NCBI GenBank assembly: GCA_002862325.1
Contig: PKCT01000115.1
Coordinates: forward strand, 1-18,477
Length of the DNA: 18,477 nt
Direction of reading: 5' to 3'
Origin: Phycisphaerae bacterium
GTDB taxonomy: Bacteria; Planctomycetota; Phycisphaerae; Phycisphaerales; SM1A02
The position numbers and the translations under genes were made by a program. Below are positions 1 to 6,414 of this stretch, piece after piece (position 1 is the first letter of the stretch; every line of letters starts with the position of its first letter). The notes under the pieces are model-generated. The model had not been told where the DNA came from and searched no databases. It was given only the letters and a program-made list of their open reading frames with translations.

Positions 1-329
1 AGGAAAAGTTCGACGCCTGGCTCGAGACGCAGCGAACCGTTGCGATGTCGGAGTCATCGGTGGAGAAAGGGAAGCGCGTGTTCATGGAGTTCGCTTGCAT
101 GAACTGCCACACCATCGACGGGGTGAGCGACGGCATGTTCGGACCGAATCTGACCCATGTGGCGACCCGCGACACGCTCGCGAGCGGCATGATCCCCTTC
201 AATCGAGAGAATCTCCGGGCCTGGATCGACGATCCACAGGCCATCAAGCCCGGCTGCAACATGCCCGCATTGAAGCTCGATCCCGACGAGCTCGATGCGG
301 TTACCGACTACCTGTTCACTCTGCGATGA
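1..329 (+). CDS. ctaC: Cytochrome c oxidase subunit II, C-terminal fragment with fused cytochrome c (caa3 type), 5' partial
   Basis: The reading frame is open from base 3 and gives 108 residues to a TGA stop. The first residues (E-K-F-D-A-W-L) resemble the end of the CuA cupredoxin domain of subunit II, where a Phe-x-x-Trp-Leu segment is common. After it comes a small class I cytochrome c domain with heme motif CMNCH at fragment residues 32-36 and a probable axial Met in N-M-P-A about 50 residues later. Subunit II accepts electrons from cytochrome c at CuA; a fused heme c domain defines caa3 oxidases and lets the enzyme take electrons from another membrane complex without a soluble carrier. 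The next gene is subunit I, 22 bases on, as expected. The CuA ligands and membrane anchors lie left of the window, so the CuA part is inferred from context. An internal ATG at base 45 could mislead a gene caller into calling a free cytochrome. Confidence 0.85.
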   Translation, partial: EKFDAWLETQRTVAMSESSVEKGKRVFMEFACMNCHTIDGVSDGMFGPNLTHVATRDTLASGMIPFNRENLRAWIDDPQAIKPGCNMPALKLDPDELDAVTDYLFTLR

Positions 330-351
330 TCGCGCATTCCAGGAGCATTCC

Positions 352-2031
352 GTGACCACCGTTCCAAGTCATCCTCCAGCCCTCGCCGGACGTCGCGATG
401 GTGCCGGCTTCTGGGAACGGGTCATGGCGTGGACCTGTTCGGTCGACCACAAGAAGCTGGGGCTGATGTACATCGGCTGCGGGCTCGTCTTCTTCCTGGT
501 GGGCGGCCTCGAGGCGAGCGTCATGCGGCTGCAGCTCGCCCGGGCCAACAGCGACCTGATCTCGCCGGAGACCTACAACCAGCTCTTCACGATGCACGGC
601 ACCACCATGGTGTTCCTGGTCGGCATGCCGGTGCTCCTCGGATTCGGCAACTATCTCGTGCCCCTCATGATCGGGGCGAGGGACATGGCCTTTCCCCGTC
701 TGAACGCCTTCGGGTTCTGGCTCTTCATCTTCGGTGGACTCCTTCTCTACTTCAGCTATCTGGGGGCGGACGGTCTCTACGGAGCCGGCGTCGCTCCGGA
801 CGTCGGTTGGTTCGCCTACGCCCCGCTGACCAGTCGCACCTTCAGTCGAGGAAATCCCACCGACTACTGGATTCTGGGCATCATGGTCAGCGGCTTCGGC
901 AGCATGACCACGGCGATCAACTTCATGGCCACGATCATCTGCATGCGTTGCCCCGGCATGAAGCTCATGCGGATGCCGCTGCTCGTGTGGATGATGCTCG
1001 TCGTGGCGTTCCTGGTCCTGGTGGCGATTCCGATCCTCACCGCGGCGCAGGCGATGCTCCTCTTCGACCGCCAGCTCGGTGCCCACTTCTTCAATCCCGA
1101 GGTGATGGGGTCCGCGCTGCTCTGGCAGCACCTCTTCTGGTTCTTCGGGCACCCGGAGGTCTACATCCTGATCCTCCCGGCGTTCGGATTCGTGAGCGAG
1201 ATCATGCCGGTGTTCAGTCGGAAGGTCATCTTCGGCTATCCGTTGATGATCGCCGCGACGGTCGGCATCGGGATCATCTCGCTGGGCGTCTGGGCCCACC
1301 ACATGTTCGCGGTGGGGCTCGGTCCGGTGCTGGATTCCTTCTTCACCGCATCGACCTTCCTGATCTCGGTCCCGACCGGCATCAAGATCTTCAACTGGCT
1401 CGGCACGATGTGGGGGGGCAAGCTCGAATTCACCACGCCGATGCTGTTCGTCACCGGCTTCGTCGCGATGTTCCTGATCGGTGGACTCACCGGGATCATG
1501 CTCGCGACGGTTCCCTTCGACTGGCAGCTTTCGGACAGCTACTTCGTCGTGGGTCACTTCCACTACGTCCTCTTCGGTGGAACGATCTTCGGGATCTTCG
1601 GGGCGATCTTCTACTGGTTCCCCAAGGCGACCGGTCGCATGTTGAGCGATCGAATGGGCAAGATCACCTTCTGGCTCATGTTCATCGGGTTCACGCTCAC
1701 GTTCATGCCGATGCACATCTCGGGCGTTCTCGGGATGCCGCGACGCATCTACACCTACGAGCTCGATCGGGGCCTGGAGATCTGGAACTTCATCAGTTCG
1801 ATCGGGGTGCCGGTGCAGGCCGCCGGGATCCTGCTCCTGATCTGGAACATCTTCCGAAGTCTGCGCAAGGGCAGGATCGCGGGTCCGGACCCGTGGAACG
1901 CCTGGACGCTGGAGTGGGCGACGTCGAGTCCGCCGCCCGAGTGGAACTTCGATCGAATCCCGACCGTCACCAGTGCTCGCCCCCTGTGGGACGCCAAGAA
2001 CCCGGAGAACCCCGATGCGCACTACGTTTGA
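352..2031 (+). CDS. ctaD: Cytochrome c oxidase subunit I (heme-copper oxidase, A1-like)
   Basis: Catalytic core that reduces O2 to water and pumps protons; 559 residues, about twelve membrane segments, normal family length. Visible ligands are H82 (heme a), H267 and H316/H317 (CuB), H402 (heme a3) and H404 (heme a). Y271 lies in G-H-P-E-V-Y and would form the His-Tyr cross-link. E269 in the same motif is the D-channel glutamate that marks the A1 subgroup. D111 in R-D-M-A-F-P-R and K345 in T-G-I-K-I-F match the D- and K-channel entry residues. I chose the GTG at 352 because AGGAG lies at 341-345, six bases upstream; the in-frame ATG at 295 would sit inside the preceding gene and add a hydrophilic stretch unlike the family. 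Subunit III follows directly. Identity is certain; only the start has some doubt. Confidence 0.97.
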   Translation: MTTVPSHPPALAGRRDGAGFWERVMAWTCSVDHKKLGLMYIGCGLVFFLVGGLEASVMRLQLARANSDLISPETYNQLFTMHGTTMVFLVGMPVLLGFGNYLVPLMIGARDMAFPRLNAFGFWLFIFGGLLLYFSYLGADGLYGAGVAPDVGWFAYAPLTSRTFSRGNPTDYWILGIMVSGFGSMTTAINFMATIICMRCPGMKLMRMPLLVWMMLVVAFLVLVAIPILTAAQAMLLFDRQLGAHFFNPEVMGSALLWQHLFWFFGHPEVYILILPAFGFVSEIMPVFSRKVIFGYPLMIAATVGIGIISLGVWAHHMFAVGLGPVLDSFFTASTFLISVPTGIKIFNWLGTMWGGKLEFTTPMLFVTGFVAMFLIGGLTGIMLATVPFDWQLSDSYFVVGHFHYVLFGGTIFGIFGAIFYWFPKATGRMLSDRMGKITFWLMFIGFTLTFMPMHISGVLGMPRRIYTYELDRGLEIWNFISSIGVPVQAAGILLLIWNIFRSLRKGRIAGPDPWNAWTLEWATSSPPPEWNFDRIPTVTSARPLWDAKNPENPDAHYV

Positions 2032-2067
2032 GCAATGTGCGAGCGGTCGGCGTCTGGAGACCTCGTC

Positions 2068-2691
2068 GTGACCGCTGTGCCGAACACCCAGATATCGCAG
2101 ACGCTGCGTTCACCTCACGGCCGCGGTCGAGTGGGCATGGCCATGCTCATCTTCATGGAGACCCTGTTCTTCTCGGGCTTCATCGTCACCTATCTGTACT
2201 ACATCGGAAAGAGTCCCTTCGGACCCCAGCCGATGGACGTCCTCGAGCTCGGGCCGGTCATCGTGAACTCGGTCTGCCTGATCAGTTCGAGCTTCACGGT
2301 GATCTTCGCGGTCCGCGCACTGCGACGTGGATCGGTCGGGGCGTTCCGCGTTTGGCTTCTGGTCACGATTCTGCTTGGCATCGAATTCATCGTCGGGACC
2401 GCGCTGGAGTGGCGAGGACTCATCTACGAGGACGGGCTCACCATCCGGACCAACATCTTCGGCACGAACTTCTATTCGTTGGTCGGCTTCCACGCCTTCC
2501 ACGTCTGCGTCGGCCTGATCATCCTCATCGGCATCTTCATCCTGTCGTTGTTCGGCCACATCAAGCCGGCCCGTGATCATGGTCGGGTGGACGTCGCGAC
2601 GTGGTACTGGCACTTCGTCGACGTCGTCTGGATCTTCGTGTTCACGCTCGTCTACATCATCGGTCGGGTCCCTCAGGAGGCGGTGTCGTGA
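2068..2691 (+). CDS. ctaE: Cytochrome c oxidase subunit III
   Basis: Integral membrane subunit that stabilises the oxidase core; it binds no metal. The 207-residue form has about five membrane segments, the short bacterial type lacking the first two helices of mitochondrial COX3. Conserved features are E31 in F-M-E-T-L-F-F in the first helix, the H-A-F-H-V segment, and the C-terminal W-Y-W-H-F-V-D-V-V-W signature. I favour the GTG start at 2068 because GGAGA at 2056-2060 is correctly spaced; the ATG at 2035, four bases after the subunit I stop, would add eleven residues and has no clear ribosome site. The stop TGA at 2689-2691 overlaps the next gene's GTG, suggesting translational coupling. 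Confidence 0.94.
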   Translation: MTAVPNTQISQTLRSPHGRGRVGMAMLIFMETLFFSGFIVTYLYYIGKSPFGPQPMDVLELGPVIVNSVCLISSSFTVIFAVRALRRGSVGAFRVWLLVTILLGIEFIVGTALEWRGLIYEDGLTIRTNIFGTNFYSLVGFHAFHVCVGLIILIGIFILSLFGHIKPARDHGRVDVATWYWHFVDVVWIFVFTLVYIIGRVPQEAVS

Positions 2692-3524
2692 GCAAGCATG
2701 AATCCCATTCCGGAGGCGAGGGGCTCGAGGAGATGCCGTACCTCCAGAGGATTCCGCGGTCGACCCCCTGGCCGCTGGTGACCGCTTTCGGCGTCACCTT
2801 TATCTTCGCCGGGATCGTGACGAATCCCGCGGTCAGCGCGGTCGGCGCGATCGCGGGGCTCGTAGGGCTCGTCGGTTGGTTTCGCGAGGTGTTCCCGGAG
2901 GAAGTGACCGAGGCGATTCCCCTCGAAAAGGCGGCCGAACCGCTGCCCGCGCCGGAGCTCGGACCGCCGCCGGAGAAACCGCTTCGGCGCGTCGTTCCCG
3001 AGGAGATCCATCCCTATCGGAGTGGTCTGTTCGGCGGTCTCGCCGGTGGCGTGGCCATGGCCGTGGTCGCGGTGGGCTGGGGACTGACCACCGGTCAGGG
3101 GTTCTGGCTTCCGATCAATCTGCTCGCGGGCATCCTGGTGCCGTCGGTCGGCGACGCGGACGCGGCGGCCCTCGGAGCGTTTCACGCCTCCTGGTTCATC
3201 GCCGCGATTTGTCTTCACATCGCTCTGAGCGTCTTGGTGGGTACGATCTTCGTGGTCGCTCTCCCGATGATGCCGCGTCGACCGTTGCTCGCGGGGGGCA
3301 TCATCGCCCCGATCATCTGGACCGGCGTGGCGTGGGCCAGCCTGCGCGTCGTCGACCCCACGCTCGAACAGTACATTTCCTGGCCATGGTTCCTGGGAAG
3401 TCAGTTGGCGTTCGGTCTGGTTTGCGCCGCGGTGATCTCGCGGTTCAACCTGGTTCGTCTCCAAGTCGGGCGCTCCCTCGAGGATCGCCTCGAACTCGAG
3501 CAGGGCCCCGGAGGGAAATCATGA
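2688..3524 (+). CDS. Unidentified multi-spanning membrane protein with COX4-like N-terminus, oxidase-associated
   Basis: 278 residues; no family recognised for the whole protein. Residues of about 25-65 hold two membrane helices in the pattern S-T-P-W-P-L-V ... G-W-F-R-E, which resembles the two-helix subunit IV (COX4/CtaF-like) segment of bacterial oxidases. A Pro/Glu-rich linker follows (about 70-105), then about five further hydrophobic segments with conserved-looking stretches such as W-L-P-I-N-L-L-A-G, F-H-A-S-W-F, L-P-M-M-P-R-R-P and I-S-W-P-W-F-L-G-S-Q. The GTG start at 2688 overlaps the subunit III stop and has AGGAGG at 2675-2680; the stop overlaps the ATG of the next gene. Its place between subunit III and a diheme cytochrome c points to an accessory subunit of the oxidase or of an oxidase-bc assembly. 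That role is inference from position and the N-terminal pattern. Confidence 0.8.
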   Translation: MSKHESHSGGEGLEEMPYLQRIPRSTPWPLVTAFGVTFIFAGIVTNPAVSAVGAIAGLVGLVGWFREVFPEEVTEAIPLEKAAEPLPAPELGPPPEKPLRRVVPEEIHPYRSGLFGGLAGGVAMAVVAVGWGLTTGQGFWLPINLLAGILVPSVGDADAAALGAFHASWFIAAICLHIALSVLVGTIFVVALPMMPRRPLLAGGIIAPIIWTGVAWASLRVVDPTLEQYISWPWFLGSQLAFGLVCAAVISRFNLVRLQVGRSLEDRLELEQGPGGKS

Positions 3525-4309
3525 GACTTGGTCTGATCTGCCTGCTTGGGACGACGGTGCTCGTCGGTGGCTGCAACGATCTTCCTGGAAAGCCGCCACC
3601 GAATCCCGCTCCGGTCATTCCGGCGAATACCAGCGCAGGCTTCGAGGCGATCTACGCGGAACGCTGTGCGGGATGCCACGGGAACAACGGTGTTCTCGGC
3701 GCCGCCCGCCCGATGCGGGACGCCGACTATCTGCAGAGCATTCCACGCGAAACGCTCTTCGCGGTGACGCGGAACGGTGTCCCCGGAACAAGAATGCCGC
3801 AGATGGGTGGCGACGCGGTCGATCCCATTCCCGACGACGTCCTGCACAAGTTCATTGAGGGCATGGTGGACACCTGGGGCGTTTTGAAGCCCGGCGAACC
3901 GCGTCCATCGCGTGGCATCGCCTGGAAGCACGTGCCCGGAAGTGGAGACGCTTCTCGCGGTGCGGCCATCTTTGAGGCGAAGTGCGTCTACTGCCACCCC
4001 GCCCAGATGAAGGCGTCCGCGGCCTACGACCTCGATCGACCGGGCACCGTCACCGATCCGCTCGTGGTGGGTTCGGTCGTCGATCCCTTCTATCTCAGGC
4101 TCGTGAGCGACCAGCACCTTCGATCGAGCGTCGTCTACGGTCGGGCTGATCTCGGGATGCCTGGTGCCGCGGGGCCCTTCCGCAGCCCCGATGGCAAGGA
4201 GGTCGCCGAACCTCTCGATGCGGAGGCGGTGGCCGACCTCGTCGCGTATATGATTTCGTTCCGGGATGAGTGGCCCACCAGGGCCGAGAAGAAGGATGGT
4301 GCTCCTTGA
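3521..4309 (+). CDS. Diheme cytochrome c lipoprotein
   Basis: 262-residue exported electron carrier. The N-terminus is a lipoprotein signal peptide with lipobox L-V-G-G-C and lipidated C18, followed by a Pro-rich linker, so it should be membrane-tethered on the periplasmic side. Two class I cytochrome c domains are visible: CAGCH at 49-53 with a likely Met ligand in T-R-M-P-Q-M, and CVYCH at 155-159 with a likely Met in L-G-M-P-G. The start overlaps the previous stop (ATGA), and the stop overlaps the TTG start of the Rieske gene. It lies directly before Rieske and cytochrome b, the position of the diheme QcrC in actinobacterial qcrCAB operons, so it probably carries electrons from the bc-type complex to the oxidase. 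The family match to QcrC itself is not shown by the sequence; QcrC is usually helix-anchored. Confidence 0.92.
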   Translation: MRLGLICLLGTTVLVGGCNDLPGKPPPNPAPVIPANTSAGFEAIYAERCAGCHGNNGVLGAARPMRDADYLQSIPRETLFAVTRNGVPGTRMPQMGGDAVDPIPDDVLHKFIEGMVDTWGVLKPGEPRPSRGIAWKHVPGSGDASRGAAIFEAKCVYCHPAQMKASAAYDLDRPGTVTDPLVVGSVVDPFYLRLVSDQHLRSSVVYGRADLGMPGAAGPFRSPDGKEVAEPLDAEAVADLVAYMISFRDEWPTRAEKKDGAP

Positions 4310-4872
4310 GTGATCACGAAGCGCAGACGCCCGCGACCGAAGGGGATGCGGCGAATCCCTGCGAGAACTGCGAAGCCAACGGCGGAAAAGGGCGTCGCGG
4401 ATTCCTGTTCGCGGCTGGAACCACGCTTCTCACGGTCGGCGGTGGCCTGGCTGCGGTTCCGATCGTGACCGTCGCGATTGATCCCGGCGAGGCGCCGAAT
4501 CCCAACCGGTGGATCTCGCTTGGGAAGGCGTCGAACTTTAAGCCCGACCAGACGGTCTTCGTGAAGTTCATCATGCCCTGGTCGTCGCCCACCGATGGCG
4601 AAACCAATCAGAACGCGTGCTACGTCCGGTGCGTCGAACCCGGCAAGTTCCAGGTCTTCGCGATCAACTGCGCCCATCTGGGTTGCCCGGTGGAGTGGTT
4701 CGCCCAGTCCCGCCTCTTCATGTGCCCTTGTCACGGCGGCGTCTACTACGAGGACGGCAGCCGTGCGTCGGGGCCGCCGCCCCGTGGTCTCTTCGAATAC
4801 GAGTGGCGTATCACCGATGGGAACCTCGAAGTCTTTGCCGGACGCCTACCGGGTCTGCAGGAGGGACCCTGA
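4306..4872 (+). CDS. petA: Rieske iron-sulfur protein of a bc-type complex
   Basis: 188 residues. It carries the [2Fe-2S] cluster that takes one electron from quinol at the Qo site. Cluster motifs are C122-A-H-L-G-C127 and C140-P-C-H143; ligands are C122, H124, C140 and H143, and C127/C142 form the usual disulfide. R-R-G-F-L before a hydrophobic helix is a Tat-type signal anchor. The Ser of the usual C-H-G-S is Gly here, which in studied Rieske proteins lowers the midpoint potential and suits menaquinol. An extra C-x-x-C (C19, C22) lies in the N-terminal segment expected to be cytoplasmic. I chose the TTG start at 4306: it overlaps the preceding stop as TTGA and has AAGGA at 4292-4296. The in-frame ATG at 4270 is an alternative that would overlap the upstream gene by 40 bases. 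Confidence 0.93.
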   Translation: MSDHEAQTPATEGDAANPCENCEANGGKGRRGFLFAAGTTLLTVGGGLAAVPIVTVAIDPGEAPNPNRWISLGKASNFKPDQTVFVKFIMPWSSPTDGETNQNACYVRCVEPGKFQVFAINCAHLGCPVEWFAQSRLFMCPCHGGVYYEDGSRASGPPPRGLFEYEWRITDGNLEVFAGRLPGLQEGP

Positions 4873-4873
4873 G

Positions 4874-6376
4874 ATGCGGATGCCTCGTTTTCTGAGCCGA
4901 AGTGCAGCGATGATCGACGACCGGACGGGACTGATCACCGCGACCCAGGGTGCGATGTACCACCGCGTTCCGAGGAACGCGAAGTGGTGGTACGTCTTTG
5001 GCAGCGCCACGCTGATGTTTTTCATCATCCAGCTCGTGACCGGGGTGCTGCTGACGACGCTCTACGTACCCAGCGCGGCCGAGGCGTACTCGAGTCTCGT
5101 CTATATCGACGAGAAGGTGCCCGGGGGTTGGATGCTCCGTGCTCTGCATGGATGGAGCTCCAACGCGATGTGCGTGATGATGCTCATCCACATGACGCAG
5201 GTGTTCCTGCACGGAACCTACAAGTACCCGCGTGAACTGACCTGGGTGGCCGGCACGCTGCTCTGCCTGACGACCCTTGCGCTGGCGTTTACCGGGCAGG
5301 TCATGCGTTGGGATTCCAACGCGTACTGGGGACTCGGCATCGGCGCCGCGATCGTCGATCGGGCACCGTTCATCGGCAACTGGCTGCGGGCGATCGTCCT
5401 CGGTGGCCCCGACATCTCGGGTGCGACGCTGAGTCGCTTCTTCGCGCTCCACGTGTTCATCCTTCCGGGGGCGGCGATCGCTCTGATCGGCCTCCATCTC
5501 ATGCTGGTGCTGAAAAACGGCATCAGCGAGATGCCGAAGCCCGGCGCGCCAGTCGAGCCGGAGACGTACCGCGAGGAATACCACGCGAGAATCAAGAAGA
5601 CCGGTGTCCCGTTCTTCCCGGATGCGGCGCGACGCGACATGGTCTTCTGCGGCGCGATGCTCATCGTCCTGATCGGTATCGCCGCGTGGTTCGGTCCGTT
5701 CGGTCCCGGCCCCGTGCCCGATCCGACGATCATCGAGGTGAGCCCCAAGCCCGACACCCTGTTCCTCTGGATCTTCGCGGTGCTCGCGCTTCTTCCCCCG
5801 AACACCGAGACCTTCCTGCTCCTGGCGGGACCGCCCGTCATCATCGGTTTCCTGGCGGCGCTCCCGTTTATCTCGCCCACTGGTGAACGGGCCCCGAGTC
5901 GTCGCCCGCTCTCCGTGGTGATCCTGGTCGCGATCGTGACCGCGCTCGGTGTCCTGACCGTACTCGGCGAGTACGAGCCCTGGAGCCCCCGCATGCGGGC
6001 CTGGACGTCGGACACCACGCCGGTCGAGTACGTGAAGCACCGATCGCCGCTGGAGCTGCAAGGCGCGCTGCAGCTGCAGTACGCCCAATGTCGCAACTGC
6101 CACTCCATTGGAGGGATCGGCGGCAAGCGAGGCCCCGCCCTCGACGCGGTCGCAACCCGGCTGAGCTGGGACCAGTTGGTTCGTCAGATCCAGCAGGGAG
6201 GCGGCAACATGCCGGCGTACGGAAAGAACCTCAGCAGTGCCGAAGTCGAGGCGCTGGTCGCCTTCCTTTCGACGCTCGATGACCAGGCCCAGCCAGCCCT
6301 GATCCCTGGGGCGATGGAGGCTCAGCCCGCTCGCGACGAATCGCCGACGGTCGCCGATGCGTCCGCTGCTCCCTGA
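4874..6376 (+). CDS. petB: Cytochrome b fused to a C-terminal cytochrome c domain
   Basis: 500-residue membrane core of the bc-type complex, one base after the Rieske stop, with GGAGG at 4860-4864. The cytochrome b part has heme ligands H92/H193 and H106/H208. The 15-residue step between the second pair matches the b6 type rather than mitochondrial cytochrome b. The subunit IV-like part follows around residues 290-350 and the protein is continuous, not split into b6 and subunit IV. Where the Qo motif PEWY is expected, before F-L-W-I-F-A-V-L-A-L-L-P-P, the sequence reads P293-D-T-L296. After two or three more helices a cytochrome c domain begins with CRNCH at 406-410 and a probable Met ligand in G-N-M-P-A-Y. 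The tail is Ala/Pro-rich. A fused heme c takes the role of cytochrome c1 and can pass electrons to the diheme lipoprotein or the oxidase's own cytochrome c. Confidence 0.95.
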   Translation: MRMPRFLSRSAAMIDDRTGLITATQGAMYHRVPRNAKWWYVFGSATLMFFIIQLVTGVLLTTLYVPSAAEAYSSLVYIDEKVPGGWMLRALHGWSSNAMCVMMLIHMTQVFLHGTYKYPRELTWVAGTLLCLTTLALAFTGQVMRWDSNAYWGLGIGAAIVDRAPFIGNWLRAIVLGGPDISGATLSRFFALHVFILPGAAIALIGLHLMLVLKNGISEMPKPGAPVEPETYREEYHARIKKTGVPFFPDAARRDMVFCGAMLIVLIGIAAWFGPFGPGPVPDPTIIEVSPKPDTLFLWIFAVLALLPPNTETFLLLAGPPVIIGFLAALPFISPTGERAPSRRPLSVVILVAIVTALGVLTVLGEYEPWSPRMRAWTSDTTPVEYVKHRSPLELQGALQLQYAQCRNCHSIGGIGGKRGPALDAVATRLSWDQLVRQIQQGGGNMPAYGKNLSSAEVEALVAFLSTLDDQAQPALIPGAMEAQPARDESPTVADASAAP

Positions 6377-6414
6377 TCGTCTGACGTGGATGGTGTCGTG
6401 ATGGTGATCCGCTC

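Noticed and set aside
45..329. Independent small cytochrome c starting at ATG 45
   Set aside because: The frame is open to the left edge and the upstream residues look like the end of oxidase subunit II, so it is a fused domain of a larger protein.
295..351. ATG at 295 as the start of subunit I
   Set aside because: It lies inside the preceding gene with no ribosome site; GTG 352 has AGGAG at proper spacing and yields the usual N-terminus.
316..2022. Long open frame antisense to subunit I, and a 715-codon frame on the + strand (429-2576) overlapping subunits I and III
   Set aside because: Composition is Arg/His/Asp-rich and low in hydrophobic residues, typical of shadow frames in GC-rich coding DNA; the oxidase frames have full catalytic motifs.
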